Below are positions 44,566-54,584 of a stretch of 64,000 nucleotides of DNA, in pieces. This DNA comes from Bactericera cockerelli (lineage: Eukaryota; Arthropoda; Insecta; Hemiptera; Triozidae): contig JAMCCL010000075.1 of the NCBI GenBank assembly GCA_024516035.1, forward strand, positions 1 through 64,000. The letters are read 5' to 3'. The first letter of the stretch is position 1; each line of letters starts with the position of its first letter. A program made the position numbers and the translations under genes. The notes beneath the pieces are model-generated. The model saw nothing but the letters and a program-made list of their open reading frames with translations, searched no databases and was not told the origin of the DNA.

Positions 44566-45731
44566 AGAAAAATATTTTTCACTCAAAGAAGCGATTCAAA
44601 TTCATCTTACTCCGGCAATCCTAGGAAGAGAAATTACTTCTATTGAGCAAAAATTGTTTGAACTTCCAACAAAATATGGTGAATTAGCCATAAAAGATCC
44701 AGTATCTTCTGCTGAGCAATCGTACAACATCTCAAAAAGAGCTGTTGAAAAACTACGACAATGCATTGAAACAAGAGATGATTTGAACATTGAAGATCAT
44801 AAAAACCACCTGCAAACAGTTCTCAAAGAAAATTTTGTGAAAAAGGAAGAAGAGAATAAAATTAAACTGGGACAGATCATGTCCGAACTGTCTGAGAAAA
44901 AGAAGAAAACTCTCACTAGGGTAGTTGAAGGCAATTGCAGTCACTGGTTGAATGTGATACCCACAAAAGCTGACAATTTCGATTTATCACCAACTCAGTT
45001 TCGTGATGCCCTATCTCTTCGTTACTCTCATGAAATGACCCTCCCTGAGAGATGTGATGGGTGCAACGAACGAATGACTGTTTGCCATGCGTTAAATTGT
45101 AAGAAAGGGGGGTTGGTAAAACATGGACACGACAACCTCAGAGATGATGGTGCTGAACTTGCCAAATTAGCCTTTCCTTGTGTTAGCATTGAACCTGTCA
45201 TACAAGAATCCTCGGGCCTCCATACTCCTGCCCTGATTGCTGACGTCAAAATAGTTGGACTCTGGGAGTCAAGAAGAACTGCGTTTTTAGACTACAGGAT
45301 TGTGAATCCCGACGCTTCTTCCTACACTTCCAGAGACTGGACAAGTGTAGCTCACCAACACGCCCACGAGAAGCATTCAAAATATGATCAGGCATCTGAA
45401 GATGTAAGGAGTACTTTGCCAGCGTCGATGGCATGTTGAATACACCGGTTCCCTTCAGAACACCGAAGTTAAGCGACATCCAGCGAGGTTAAGACTTGGA
45501 TGGGTGACCATTCAAATTCTAATTCTCGTGACGCTGGCTTTTCCCGGCCCCACTCAGGCTGGGTGAGGTCAATGTGAGTAGCAGGTTTGTGAGTTTCCTG
45601 CGAATGGAGGGTAAAACCCCCGTCGTGATATGACCATGGCAGTTGAAAGCGACGTTAAACCCCACTTAAAAAAAAGGAGTACTTTCACTCCCGTGGTTTG
45701 TTCCACTGAAGGTGTACTACACAAAGAATGA
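44565..45731 (+). pseudogene. Non-LTR retrotransposon ORF2 C-terminal domain, split by a SINE
   Basis: Open frame with HWLNVIPTKADNFDLSP, FRDALSLRYSHEM, the cysteine/histidine block CDGCNERMTVCHALNCKKGG, and AFLDYRIVNPDASSY. This end domain follows the RT in a widespread group of invertebrate retrotransposons (HAL-x-C-KGG signature). At 45406 the frame is interrupted by the 5S-derived SINE; it resumes after the duplicated target for about 15 codons (TPVVCSTEGVLHKE) to a TGA near 45729. The RT itself is absent. Confidence 0.6.
45418..45673 (+). mobile_element. 5S-rRNA-derived SINE (SINE3-like) with 12-bp target duplication
   Basis: The first about 95 bases align with animal 5S rRNA: TTGAATACACCGG, CACCGAAGTTAAGCGAC (A-box region) and GGATGGGTGACC (C-box region, 45498-45509). 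An unrelated tail follows, ending GCAGTTGAAAGCGACGTTAA+ACCCC and a short A-run. AAGGAGTACTTT is duplicated at 45406-45417 and 45674-45685. RNA polymerase III would start at the internal 5S promoter; mobilisation needs a partner LINE. This is not a functional 5S gene, since the 3' part of 5S is replaced. Confidence 0.85.
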
Positions 45732-46039
45732 GAAAGTCCTCACAAGAATTTCAGCAGTATTAGCTGGCCATACACGGACGTTCTTTCCTCTCGAAAATCA
45801 TGGCTCGTAATCATTTCATCTTGAAAATTACGTGTGTGAGTGGGCGCTGAGACGCGCCATGAAAAAACGGGGAGTTATTTTGCACACGATTCGTGGAATG
45901 ATCTTTTTGGAATCATCTGTGTTAGTGGATGTTCGTACTGGAGGGGAAATGAGAGGGGATTTACCCCGAGCCCGCGCCAGTAGTTCACTGCTTCGATCAT
46001 CTTGTATTTCTTGTGTGTCTTGTGTCATACTACTTCGTT

Positions 46040-46585
46040 ATGACGGACATTCGCCATACAACGAAAGAATTCATGACCGAATTCATTTCAATATACCGGG
46101 AGCATCCAGCTCTTTGGAAAACAAAGTCCAAAGAGTATGTAAACCGCAATTTAAAGAATGTTGGGTACGATGCGCTTATCGAGCTGTATAAAAAGGTAGA
46201 CCCGAATGGTGATAGCGACTTGGTCTCTAAAAAAATTCAATCCTTGCGAGGCTCGTTTCGCAAGGAGTTGAAAAAATTCGAAAAGTACCGAAAAAGTGGT
46301 GCAGGTCTTGATGAACAATACGTTCCTAGCCTGTGGTACTTCGACCTGCTTATGTTCACCCGCGACCAGGAACTACCGACTGACAGCATTGATAATTTGT
46401 CAGACTTTCAACTCCAGTCAACCCCTGAACTATGTGATGGCGATAATATTGACAGCATGTCTCAACCTCGAGCAAGTGATGTGGAAGTTGACGATCCTCA
46501 GGCAGATCAAAATACCTCGAGGGACGGGGGTACTCAAAAATTCACCGTGATAAACCTGTCGACGACGCAGGTGATGGAGTACTAA
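46040..46585 (+). CDS. MADF-domain protein of a PIF/Harbinger element, first part
   Basis: From the ATG at 46040, residues about 8-95 form a MADF (Myb/SANT-like) domain: EFISIYREHPALWKTKSKEY, a IQSLRGSFRKELKKFEK block and YVPSLWYFDLLMF. An acidic, serine-rich linker follows. In PIF/Harbinger elements such a DNA-binding protein works with the HARBI1-type transposase. The frame ends at 46585; a further MADF-protein segment lies at 47673-47914 beyond the transposase. The TTG and ATG codons upstream of 46040 are less likely starts because they lie outside the domain pattern. Confidence 0.75.
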   Translation: MTDIRHTTKEFMTEFISIYREHPALWKTKSKEYVNRNLKNVGYDALIELYKKVDPNGDSDLVSKKIQSLRGSFRKELKKFEKYRKSGAGLDEQYVPSLWYFDLLMFTRDQELPTDSIDNLSDFQLQSTPELCDGDNIDSMSQPRASDVEVDDPQADQNTSRDGGTQKFTVINLSTTQVMEY

Positions 46586-46821
46586 ACAGATGCTAGGTTG
46601 TTTTTATTTTTTTTTAATTACCAGTTTATTGTAATTTGTTGAACAAATAAAAACTTTATTTAATTAAAGAACAGGATGAAAGTTGCTGGTTAAATTTAGA
46701 ACTAAGTATGTACAACATGTAGAATTACAGCAATAAATTTAGAATAACACTATTTCTCAATTTTACATTTTTCCCATGTAGTTTATGGTCAAACAAGAGT
46801 ATTTTCAAGCTTTCCCAATTC

Positions 46822-47642
46822 TTAACATATCTTCCTGCCACGGTATTGCTCCTTCCCCATTAAAAAATGATGCATAGGCATCACGGTTTTTGTTTTGCTG
46901 CCAACGGAGGGTTCTGGCGTTTTCCCCTGCAAACCCACTAGTGAAACCCCGGTATCCCTCCACTCGCCGTTAGTATTTATTTGATGAGTACTTTGGTTTT
47001 CAGAATCAAATGTACAACTAGAACGGTATGCAGCTCCTCTTAACAATAAGAAATTGTGCAAAACACAAACAGCCAGTACAATGTAACAAATTTTATCAAC
47101 TCCGACGTTAATAGGAGACTGCAAAATCCTAAATCTGGCTGCTATCAAGCCAAAGGCGTTCTCCACAACATTCCGCCCTCTTGAAAGTCTATAATTGTAA
47201 ATTCGCCGATCGTGATTAAGGTCTCTTTGGGGAAAAGGCTTCAACAGGTGTTCATGGAATGCAAACGCTTCATCACCTATGAACACGAAATTCAAGTCAG
47301 CAACGTTTTCCGCGTTTCCGGGCAAATTTAACTTGTTATCCTTCAAATGTTGGAAAAACATTGTTTCTTCCAATACTCCACCATCTGACAACCTTCCGTT
47401 TTTCCCTACGTCGACGTACAAGAATTCGTATTTGGCGTCAACGATGGCCATCAACACTACACTATAAAAAAATTCATAGTTGTAGGACAACGCTCCCGTG
47501 TTCGCTGGTGGATGATGCGAATGTGTTTCCCATCGATTGCACCTCCACAATTCGGGATGTGCCACAGTTCATTAAATTTTTCTGCTACCTGTTTCCATTC
47601 TTCTTCATTTGTAGGCATCTGAAACAGTGCACCAAATTGCAT
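46822..47642 (-). pseudogene. HARBI1-like: HARBI1-type transposase (PIF/Harbinger), partial
   Basis: Minus strand: EEEWKQVAEKFNELWHIPNC, GAIDGKHIRI (first catalytic aspartate), a frame change near 47515, YEFLYVDVGKNGRLSDGG (second), FVFIGDEAF and RRIYNYRLSRGRNVVENAFG (glutamate). This is the DDE_Tnp_4 pattern that cuts and joins DNA ends. The N-terminal exon is missing: the frame opens after an acceptor-like TGTTTCAG near 47619. Ends at 46822. Confidence 0.8.
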
Positions 47643-47672
47643 TTTTTACATAAGTTTTTCCGTGTTTTCAGG

Positions 47673-47914
47673 TTTTCAAAAAGCCACCGAACAAAAAAAT
47701 GAAGAAGCAAGACTCTGCTGTGACTGCAGCACTAGCGCCAGAGCAACAACAATTAATGATAGCGTGTGCTGAGGCTCTCAAACGCAACGGGGACAGCGAA
47801 AGTGAAGCTTTTGGCCAACTCGTTGCTGGCAAACACTCAAAACTTACCCAGGAACAGCGAATGTACGCGGAAACTCTAATATCCCTTATTTTGAACAAAG
47901 GTATCAGTAGTTAA
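47673..47914 (+). CDS. C-terminal exon of the MADF protein
   Basis: An acceptor-like TTTTCCGTGTTTTCAG ends at 47672. The frame contains LAPEQQQLMIACAEALKRNG, then EAFGQLVAGKHSKL and QRMYAETLISLILNKG, the usual C-terminal helix block of Harbinger MADF proteins. If it belongs with 46040-46585, the transposase lies inside the intron on the opposite strand. Confidence 0.6.
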
Positions 47915-48480
47915 AATTCAAAGTGTGATTATTTTTAAGCAAGAAAAACGTCATAACTCTGGCCTCGTTTATCCGAGGCTCAACATATTATACTCAAAAG
48001 ATCCGCCTCGACGACCGGAACTGGGAAAAATATTTACTGCGCGCTGAACTGGGAAAAATATTGTTGAGTACCAGTGAACGGAGAAGTTTGTTCAACGTCT
48101 GAAGTGTTGCCTTCGTAGGAAAGGCCTTCTTGGAAGTTGGTATCTGTAGCATGCGATGAACCGGGTGATACTGAGCTAGAGGAGTAAACGAATTGTGGTG
48201 GCTTCTCCACCACAGTTGTATGATCAGACAATCGCTGCATGATACCAGTAGTTAAAATTCAAAGTGTGATTATTTTTAAGCAAGAAAACGTCATAACTCT
48301 GGCCTCGTTTATCCGAGGCTCAACATATTATACTCAAAAGATCCGCCTCGACGACCGGCATCTTTTGGTACCACTTCCACCCCCCTATCTCAATTCTACC
48401 CCCCCCCCCCCTATGGTGGTTTATGTACATTAGCAAAGAACTCGTTATAAGTCGGGCCTCGTTTATGCGAGACTCAACAT
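47903..48480. repeat. Direct repeat with hairpin, two full copies and one partial
   Basis: About 118 bp at 47903-48020 recurs at 48243-48361, and a partial copy lies near 48441-48512. Each contains the hairpin GCCTCGTTTATCCGAGGC followed by CAACATATTATACTCAAAAG. Between the full copies a minus-strand frame (48240-48034, with QYFSQFSAQ at its end) may be another displaced piece of the MADF protein. Confidence 0.75.
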
Positions 48481-49007
48481 ATGATACTCAAAAGATGTGT
48501 TTCGACGAGTTCTATCTTTTGCCCCCATGTCCAGCCTCCTATCTGCCGGTTGATCCAGGGTTCGATTCCCATTCACAGCGCAGTATGTCGTAATCAATAT
48601 CATACGTGTAATGTTCATTCTTCGAATTGAAACAACAAAGTTAAAGTTAGAGTAAATTGAATGATCTTGATGGGAATCGAACCGAGGACAGAACCTTCAG
48701 AGTCCAGACGCAAGCAATGAACTTGAGTGCAGCGTAACCAGTTTTTTTTCTCAAGCTGTGAGCGAGACGCTCATTAATATGCTGGTCACAGACTTGTAAT
48801 GCTTGGATTCCAGTATGCTAATGAGGAGAGAGACGCTGGTGCAGTCTGGACGTTTGAGTTCATTCACACTGTGCAACCAGACTATTGTTGGAGCTTGGAT
48901 TTAATTTTGCTAATGAGGACGCTCATTATTATTGTACTCAGCCAATTCATACTGGGTGGATGATTTATACTGGGTGTATGTAGACGTAGGATATTATTTT
49001 TATTTAG
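48481..49007. other. Region containing the left inverted repeat of the capsid-gene segment
   Basis: No gene recognised. 48722-48868 (with GCTTGGATTCCAGTATGCTA) matches the reverse complement of 55624-55760. A half copy (TTGCTAATGAGGACGCTCAT) follows at about 48907. Confidence 0.6.
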
Positions 49008-50165
49008 TTAATTTTTATTAGCTTCCCTCAATTCTTCTTCTATAGAAAGAATTTCATTGTTATGAGCAAGTAAATTTCCAGCGGCTTGTGATCTTTTCAA
49101 AAGTAAAAGCCTCTGAATCAATTCATTAGGATTGTCGAAATATACATATTCCTTATCTTGATTACTATCTACCATCATTCCTTTTCCATATTGCATTACT
49201 TTTGTTGTTATAGGATCCAGCTGTGTATTCTCTATAATGTTTTTATAATTACGTTCATCCAATGTGCTAATATTTTCCTGATTTGGTTGTTTGAGAAACA
49301 AAAGTTCCATAAGTCCATGGGTGACTGGATATACTTTACCATCGATAGTAAAGTGTTCGCTGGGTATTTGGGAATGAATTTCGTTCTTTCCAAGGTAATA
49401 TTTTCCTTGCTTTGATTTTATACCAGTTGCTTTGTCAATTTCAATCGAATCATTTGATTGTATCCGTTGTAAAAAACGATCAATTAAAGAGGTTTTTTTT
49501 AGGTTCAATCTCTTCTTTCCACTCACTCGATGTTGCTTCAAATGGTGGTAGTAGTGATGATGACAGTTCTCTTCTACGTTCCAATAATTTTATCCTTTGT
49601 AAAGCATCAGCTGATGGTTGTGGTGAGTTTGGCATGGAAATTCTGAAACGTTTTTCTCTGAATGGAGACGACGACGAGTAGCCTGGACTAGGAAAGACCG
49701 TTTGATTGTATTGTTTCTGCAATAAATTTCTATCATATTCAATGGGACTACTTGGATAATTTGTTTCGGGCGTTTGAACAGTTGAATCAAAGTTCCAGCT
49801 TTCTAGTGGACTTGCATATTCTGTTTCAGGTGTTCCAGCAGCAGATCTTCCAGACGGACTCTCAAATTTTTTCAAAAGGGAAGGTAAACGTCTCAGGGAA
49901 GCTGTTGTTGGTTCTCGTTTGATGGAAACCGAATGTGCTGATTGTTTTTCTTTCATTTTCCTCAAGAAATCAACTTTCTTATCTTTAAGTTGAACAAGTT
50001 TTGTTAATGGTTCAATCACTGGCTTCAAAAAAGGTCACTAATATCGCCTGTTTGTTCATCTTGTCCAATTTTTAGGGATAACGTTTTCTCTCGTATGTCT
50101 TTCTGCGCGTCACTAATTTTTTTCGCTAAAATTTTAGCCTCACTTAGTTCTTTCGAAAGACTCAT
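49008..50165 (-). pseudogene. DUF8207-like Polinton protein, two frameshifts
   Basis: Minus strand. The ATG near 50165 (MSLSKELSEAKILAKKISDA) leads through a frame change near 50030 to a serine/proline-rich middle, then a second change at a T-run near 49493-49500, into SKQGKYYLGKNEIHSQIP and FTIDGKVYPVTHGLMELLFL, and ends at 49008. The last block is the conserved end (DUF8207-type) seen in arthropod Polinton-like elements. It points away from the capsid genes and adjoins the ATPase. Role unknown. Confidence 0.55.
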
Positions 50166-50200
50166 GTCTAATTGTAACCTCAATTGTTAAGCACCAGGGT

Positions 50201-50901
50201 TTATATATCTACGAAATATTTATCCAAACCACAACGATAGCGTCCAGATTTCATAGTATCTGATTCTTTGTCCAACACAAGAAAACCATGTTTTTCTTTC
50301 CAACAATACTGACAAAGCTCTTTAAACTTTTCGAAAGGTAAATCAGAAACGTGATCGAAATAAATATGTTTCAAGTTTAGTGGATCTTGTTGAAAGATAC
50401 ATAGGAAGTTTGCATTATCCCGAATTAATTGTTTACCGATAGCTGAGTAGGTTTGTGCCAAGAGAATGGTATCTACTAAAAAATGTCGACTTTGAGAAAA
50501 ATATTGTTTAATATTATTTTGTTTTTCAAACGCAATGTCATCCATTACAAAAAACACTATTTTTCTTTGTTTCACAGGGTGGAATCACTTCTTCATTGTT
50601 TGTAAACACTTTGTATTCAACTTCTTTGATTCCTTTCAGCACATTCTCCAGAAATCTGTACTTAGGTTGTTGAAATGATTTCGAGTAAATGTAAACATTT
50701 TCAAACCGTAATCCGTGTGGATGTAACAGATGAGCCAGCAAGAGATTTGTTTTGCCAGATCCGCTTGGACCGACTATTAAAGCTCGAACACTGTTTGAAA
50801 AAAAAATCTCCATGTCTTTTTAATTTTGAATATACATTCATATCGCTCACAAAATCAAAGTTTTCAACATTCAATTTTTGTTTACAATTTACAGTTTTCA
50901 T
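50201..50901 (-). pseudogene. A32/FtsK-type DNA-packaging ATPase (Polinton), two frameshifts
   Basis: Minus strand. MKTVNCKQKLNVENFDF is followed by a frame change near 50810, then ALIVGPSGSGKTNLLLAHLL (Walker A) and VYIYSKSFQQPKY. A second change near 50570 precedes the Walker B block KIVFFVMDDI and a LLAQTYSAIGKQLIRDN sensor-like block. Polinton ATPases of this family pump DNA into the capsid. Both breaks lie at homopolymers. Its neighbours are capsid genes on the opposite strand. Confidence 0.75.
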
Positions 50902-50949
50902 TTTCTATATATATAAAGCCTTGTTTTCACAGTAATCACTTTATTATTA

Positions 50950-51680
50950 ATGGTACGCAGACGATGAAAAGGTCTTTTAAATACTGTCATTGATAAATTA
51001 CCTTTCGAAGTTCACATCCCATCCTACAGATTCTGTGGACCAGGAACAAAATTAGACCAACGAAAAGATCAAGAAGGAATCAATCCATTGGATTCAGCCT
51101 GCAAAGAACACGATCTCAAGTACGCCAACAGAAACGCTGATCGCACACAAGCCGATCGGGAATTGGAAAATAAGGCCTGGCAAAGAGTATTGTCCAAAGA
51201 TTCAAACCTATCGGAAAAAGCTGCTGCCTGGTTTGTCACTAACGCTATGAAGGTAAAAAGAAAATAGGCGCAGGTCTCCGACGCAAAAAGAAGAAGACAA
51301 CAATTACTTTTCGGAAACTATCTAAAGCTGCTACAGAGGGAATGAAGTCTGCTGGTAAAAATGATAACTTAAAAGTGATTAGTAAACATGCTTTGATGGC
51401 TGCACGCAAAGCTAAACGGGGAAATAGAATAAACAAGAAAATACCGAGAATTCTCAGAATACCCAGGACAATGTCAGGTGGATTTTTACCAGCTGCTATT
51501 CCCATACTTGCCGGTTTAAGTGCTATTGGATCGATTGTCGTTGGCGTAAGTGGTATTGCAAAAGCAATCGCAGATTTTAAGACCGCTAGTTCTTCGGGTG
51601 CTGTCACTCCTATTAAGAGTGGACAAGGATTATACATAAAACCCTACTCAAACTATTTTAACGTTTTGTCAAAAAACTAA
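50950..51680 (+). pseudogene. Minor capsid protein with parvovirus-like PLA2 domain (Polinton)
   Basis: MVRRR, an in-frame TGA at 50965-50967, then LPFEVHIPSYRFCGPGTKLD and INPLDSACKEHDLKYANR. YRFCGPGTKL is the calcium loop and the HD of KEHD the catalytic pair of phospholipase A2 as in densovirus VP1. After a frame change near 51252 the protein continues with a basic segment, a hydrophobic FLPAAIPILAGLSAIGSIVV stretch and GQGLYIKPYS at the C-terminus, typical of the pX/pVI-like part. In related viruses this protein helps particles cross membranes. The two halves are probably one gene. Confidence 0.75.
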
Positions 51681-51685
51681 ATGAT

Positions 51686-52058
51686 TTGCCTCGAAGAGCA
51701 TTGACAAACAGTGATATTCTGAAAAAGGTTCGTGAAATCAATGTTCCACATTTTCGAGGCATATACAGTTTGGATCTTTTACCACCGAAACCAAGAAAAT
51801 ATGAAGTGATGGTTGTTAATCTCGACAGATCAACAGGACCTGGGACTCATTGGATAGCTATGCTGAAGAAAAATAAGCATGCGTTTTATTATGATAGTTT
51901 TGGCAACTTGCGTCCGCCTGTAGAAATAAGAAACTTATCTTGCAGGTTATGAAATTTTCTATAATTATGAGCGACATCAACAATACAGATCAGTCAATTG
52001 TGGACACTTGTGTTTAAAGTTTATTGTACAAAAAACTATTGAACTGTTTAATATATAA
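51686..52058 (+). pseudogene. Adenain-like cysteine protease (Polinton)
   Basis: RRALTNSDILKK, then VPHFRGIYSLDLLPPK, the catalytic histidine block NLDRSTGPGTHWIAM, YYDSFG with the acidic residue, and, after a frame change near 51945, VNCGHLCLKF with the catalytic cysteine. The stop is at 52056-52058. No in-frame ATG is evident at the start; the previous gene's frame lies just upstream. In adenoviruses and Polintons this enzyme matures capsid proteins. Confidence 0.8.
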
Positions 52059-52070
52059 TAAAATAAAAAA

Positions 52071-52749
52071 AATGTCCAGCAGAATTTTTCATATAACTTC
52101 TAGACGATCTGAAATTGTGTGTTCAATATTCCCTCCTTAAAAGTTACACCAGACGCTGTGATTGGTTTAACAAATTTCAAACTTATAATAGTATTCCAAA
52201 CATTGATCAGACAAATAATGTTTTCAGATATCAGGATGATAATAAAAAGTGGAATGACATTGTAATAGACAAAGGAACATATGAATTACTTGATATTGAA
52301 AATTATTTAAAATCCCAGTTGGGTGAAAATGCATTAGCTATTAAACCCAATGTAAACACTTTAAAATGTACTTTTTGGTGTAAGTATAATGTTGATTTCA
52401 AGGAGTCTTCACTTGCTGATATGCTTGGTCTACCAAAAGAAAATTACGCTTCCCATACTATGTTGACTTCAACAAAAAACTTGGAAATTTCCAAAATAAA
52501 TTCTATACAAATTGATGTAAATATAGTTGGTGGTTCCTATCAAGACGGTGTGCCCAGTAATTGTTTGTACAAATGTTTCCTAAATGTACCACCGGGTTTC
52601 CGGACCACAGAAGTTCCCAATAATGTTATATATTTACCCTCAATACGGATGAAATCGACAGATTAATTGTGAAGCTTGTTGATGAAAGACATAATTTAAT
52701 AGACTTTCAAGGTGAAGAAATATCGTTAGAATTACATTTGAAAATATGA
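52071..52749 (+). pseudogene. Penton-like minor capsid protein (single jelly roll, Polinton)
   Basis: The ATG at 52071 gives MSSRIFHITSRRSEIVCSIF. Frame changes lie near 52137, 52173 and 52643. Diagnostic blocks are TYNSIPNIDQTNNVF, DKGTYELLDIENYLKS, NVNTLKCTFW, SLADMLGLP, GGSYQDGVP and NVIYLPS, matching Polinton/adintovirus penton proteins. Its stop TGA overlaps the next ATG (ATGA at 52746-52749). Confidence 0.75.
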
Positions 52750-52928
52750 TTGTAATAAAACGGACGAAAAGCAATAAAAAGAAGACACCATCTCTACTTA
52801 AGATCATTCCATTAAGTGACATACAAGTGAAAAGTAAGAAGAAAAAGAATAATAGAAAATTAAAAAAACTAACAAAAAAAAGTGTGAAAATATTAAAAAG
52901 TTTAGGCTATAGTGTAAAACAAAAATGA
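52746..52928 (+). CDS. Small basic protein between penton and major capsid genes
   Basis: 60 codons, about one third lysine, with KKKNNRKLKKLTKKSVKI in its C-terminal half. It overlaps the genes on both sides by ATGA. High charge and position suggest a DNA-condensing core protein, an inference by analogy to adenovirus core peptides; I recognise no family. Confidence 0.5.
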   Translation: MIVIKRTKSNKKKTPSLLKIIPLSDIQVKSKKKKNNRKLKKLTKKSVKILKSLGYSVKQK

Positions 52929-53281
52929 ACATGGAAGATAGTATTTTGAATGTGAACAATCGTGTAACTTATGATGAAAATATAATTCGTTATGAAACAC
53001 ATTCATACGGTCCATATACCAGTGTCAGTTTGGATGCCACGGATAATATAATTATCAGTATTAACCAAGAGAGTTCATACCTACTTGTAAGTGAATCGGG
53101 AATCTACATTGAAGGAAAAATTGTGAAAGAAGATGGCAGCAACCTAGATGTTAATAAGAACATAAAGTTTGTAAACAATGGACTATGCTTCCTATTTGAT
53201 GAGATTCGCTTGGAAATGAATAGTGTTGAAATCGATTGTATTAAAAATGTTGGCATAACATCTACCGTAAGACGGGTTTAG
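52925..53281 (+). pseudogene. Major capsid protein, N-terminal part (double jelly roll, Polinton)
   Basis: The ATG at 52925 overlaps the preceding stop. Blocks: YETHSYGPYTSVSLDATDN, an ESSYLLVSESGIYIEGKIV block, then NNGLCFLFDEIRLEMNSVEI and KNVGITSTV. These are the start of the Polinton/adintovirus hexon-like capsid protein. The match ends near 53270, where a pogo-type transposon is inserted; the gene resumes at about 54590. Confidence 0.8.
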
Positions 53282-54580
53282 TTTGCGCCTTAAGGGGTAA
53301 AATTGCTCCACTCTATGTGCATCATGTGCAGCCCTCTCGTGGAAACAGAATGCACTGTATCTAAAAATAAATCCTCCCAAAATAATTGTTATGATTTGAC
53401 AGTCGTGCCTAATGATCAAAACACTCATTCAACAAGTTGTTGCTGCTGTTATCAGTTCTCAAAGTTGATCATAGTTTTTTCCCTTAAATTATGGCTGGAT
53501 AATTTCTAGGCTGCAGAGAAGTTTGTTGATTTTACAGGTAAGATTTTTTCACCATCTTTTTAAGCATTTTGTTTTTGTTAATGCATGCGAACGCCATGTT
53601 TCTATCTGAAGTGATTTCTGTGAAATTTAGGATTTTGTCTGAGTGTATAAATTTTATCATTTTGGGGTTATTATGCGCCATGGAGCAATGTTACCCCTGA
53701 GTACTTTTAACCTGTTTACATATGGTTTCTAATGGCGCAAAGATCCCCCATACTTTTTCTAACATGCTTTAACGAATATAATCCATTATGTTTTAACAAA
53801 TTTACTCTAACCTACCAACTTGATCTTTTGTGTTACAGAAATGCCACGCACCTACAAGAGGAAACCAGGTACCCGAAGGTATCAAGATTACACAGAACAA
53901 CATTTAGAAGAATGCCTTAGGAGAATAAAAAGAGGAGAAATAACACAGCGCCAAGCAGAAAAAGAATACAACATTCCCCGAAGAACGTTAACAAACAAGC
54001 TTGGTGGTAAACACAAGGGAAAGACAGGAAGACCCACAGTGTTCTCAATTGAAGAAGAGAAGTCTTTCGTCAAGTGTACAACCCAATTGAGTGACTATGG
54101 GTTTCCTATCTCAGAAGAGGATTTGAGACACATTGTAGCAGCTTATCTACAGAAAACCGGCAGGAATGTACCCAATTTCAAGCTGGGATATCTTCCTGGT
54201 CCAGATTGGTTGAAGTCTTTCATGAAACGCCATTCCGAGCTGACCACTAGGTTTGTATCGAATATCAAAAGAGCTCGGGCCGCCGTTTCAGAAGCACTTT
54301 TGAAGGAATACGTTACCAACCTTTCACAATCTTTGGAGAATGTCCCCCCGGAAAACATCTTCAATTATGACGAGACCAATCTTACCGACGATCCGGGCTT
54401 GAGAAAATGTGTGATCAAAAGAGGTACTAAGTACCCGCAAATGATAAGAAACTCTTCCAAGTCAAGCATATCAATCATGATGGCGGGTAGTGCAAGTGGA
54501 GAACTCTTGCCACCTTTTGTTGTGTACAAATCCACTCGCTTGTGGTCTACCTGGGTAGGTCTACCTTGTGGTCGCTTGAG
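53275..54580 (+). mobile_element. Pogo-type transposon, 3'-truncated, inside the major capsid gene
   Basis: The sequence between the two capsid-gene parts. Its left part carries short subterminal motifs: GGGGTAAAATTGCTCC near 53295 and its inverse near 53678-53700, plus GGCGCAAAG at about 53735. No complete terminal repeats or TA duplication were identified, and the right boundary lies between about 54550 and 54600. Confidence 0.6.
53841..54570 (+). pseudogene. Pogo/CENP-B-like transposase, truncated
   Basis: The ATG at 53841 follows an acceptor-like TGTGTTACAG. An HTH_psq-type N-terminus (LRRIKRGEITQRQAEKEYNI and PRRTLTNKL) binds DNA. The middle domain (GRPTVFSIEEEKSFVKC, GPDWLKSFMKRH) is followed by the start of the DDE domain, IFNYDETNLTDDPG with the first catalytic aspartate, and MMAGSASGELLPPFVVYK. 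The rest, including the second and third catalytic residues, is missing. The frame then runs directly into capsid-protein codons, so a chimeric open frame extends to 54950. Confidence 0.8.
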
Positions 54581-54584
54581 TATG

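Noticed and set aside
45430..45550. A functional 5S rRNA gene
   Set aside because: Only the 5' three quarters resemble 5S; the 3' part is replaced by a SINE tail and the unit is flanked by a target duplication.
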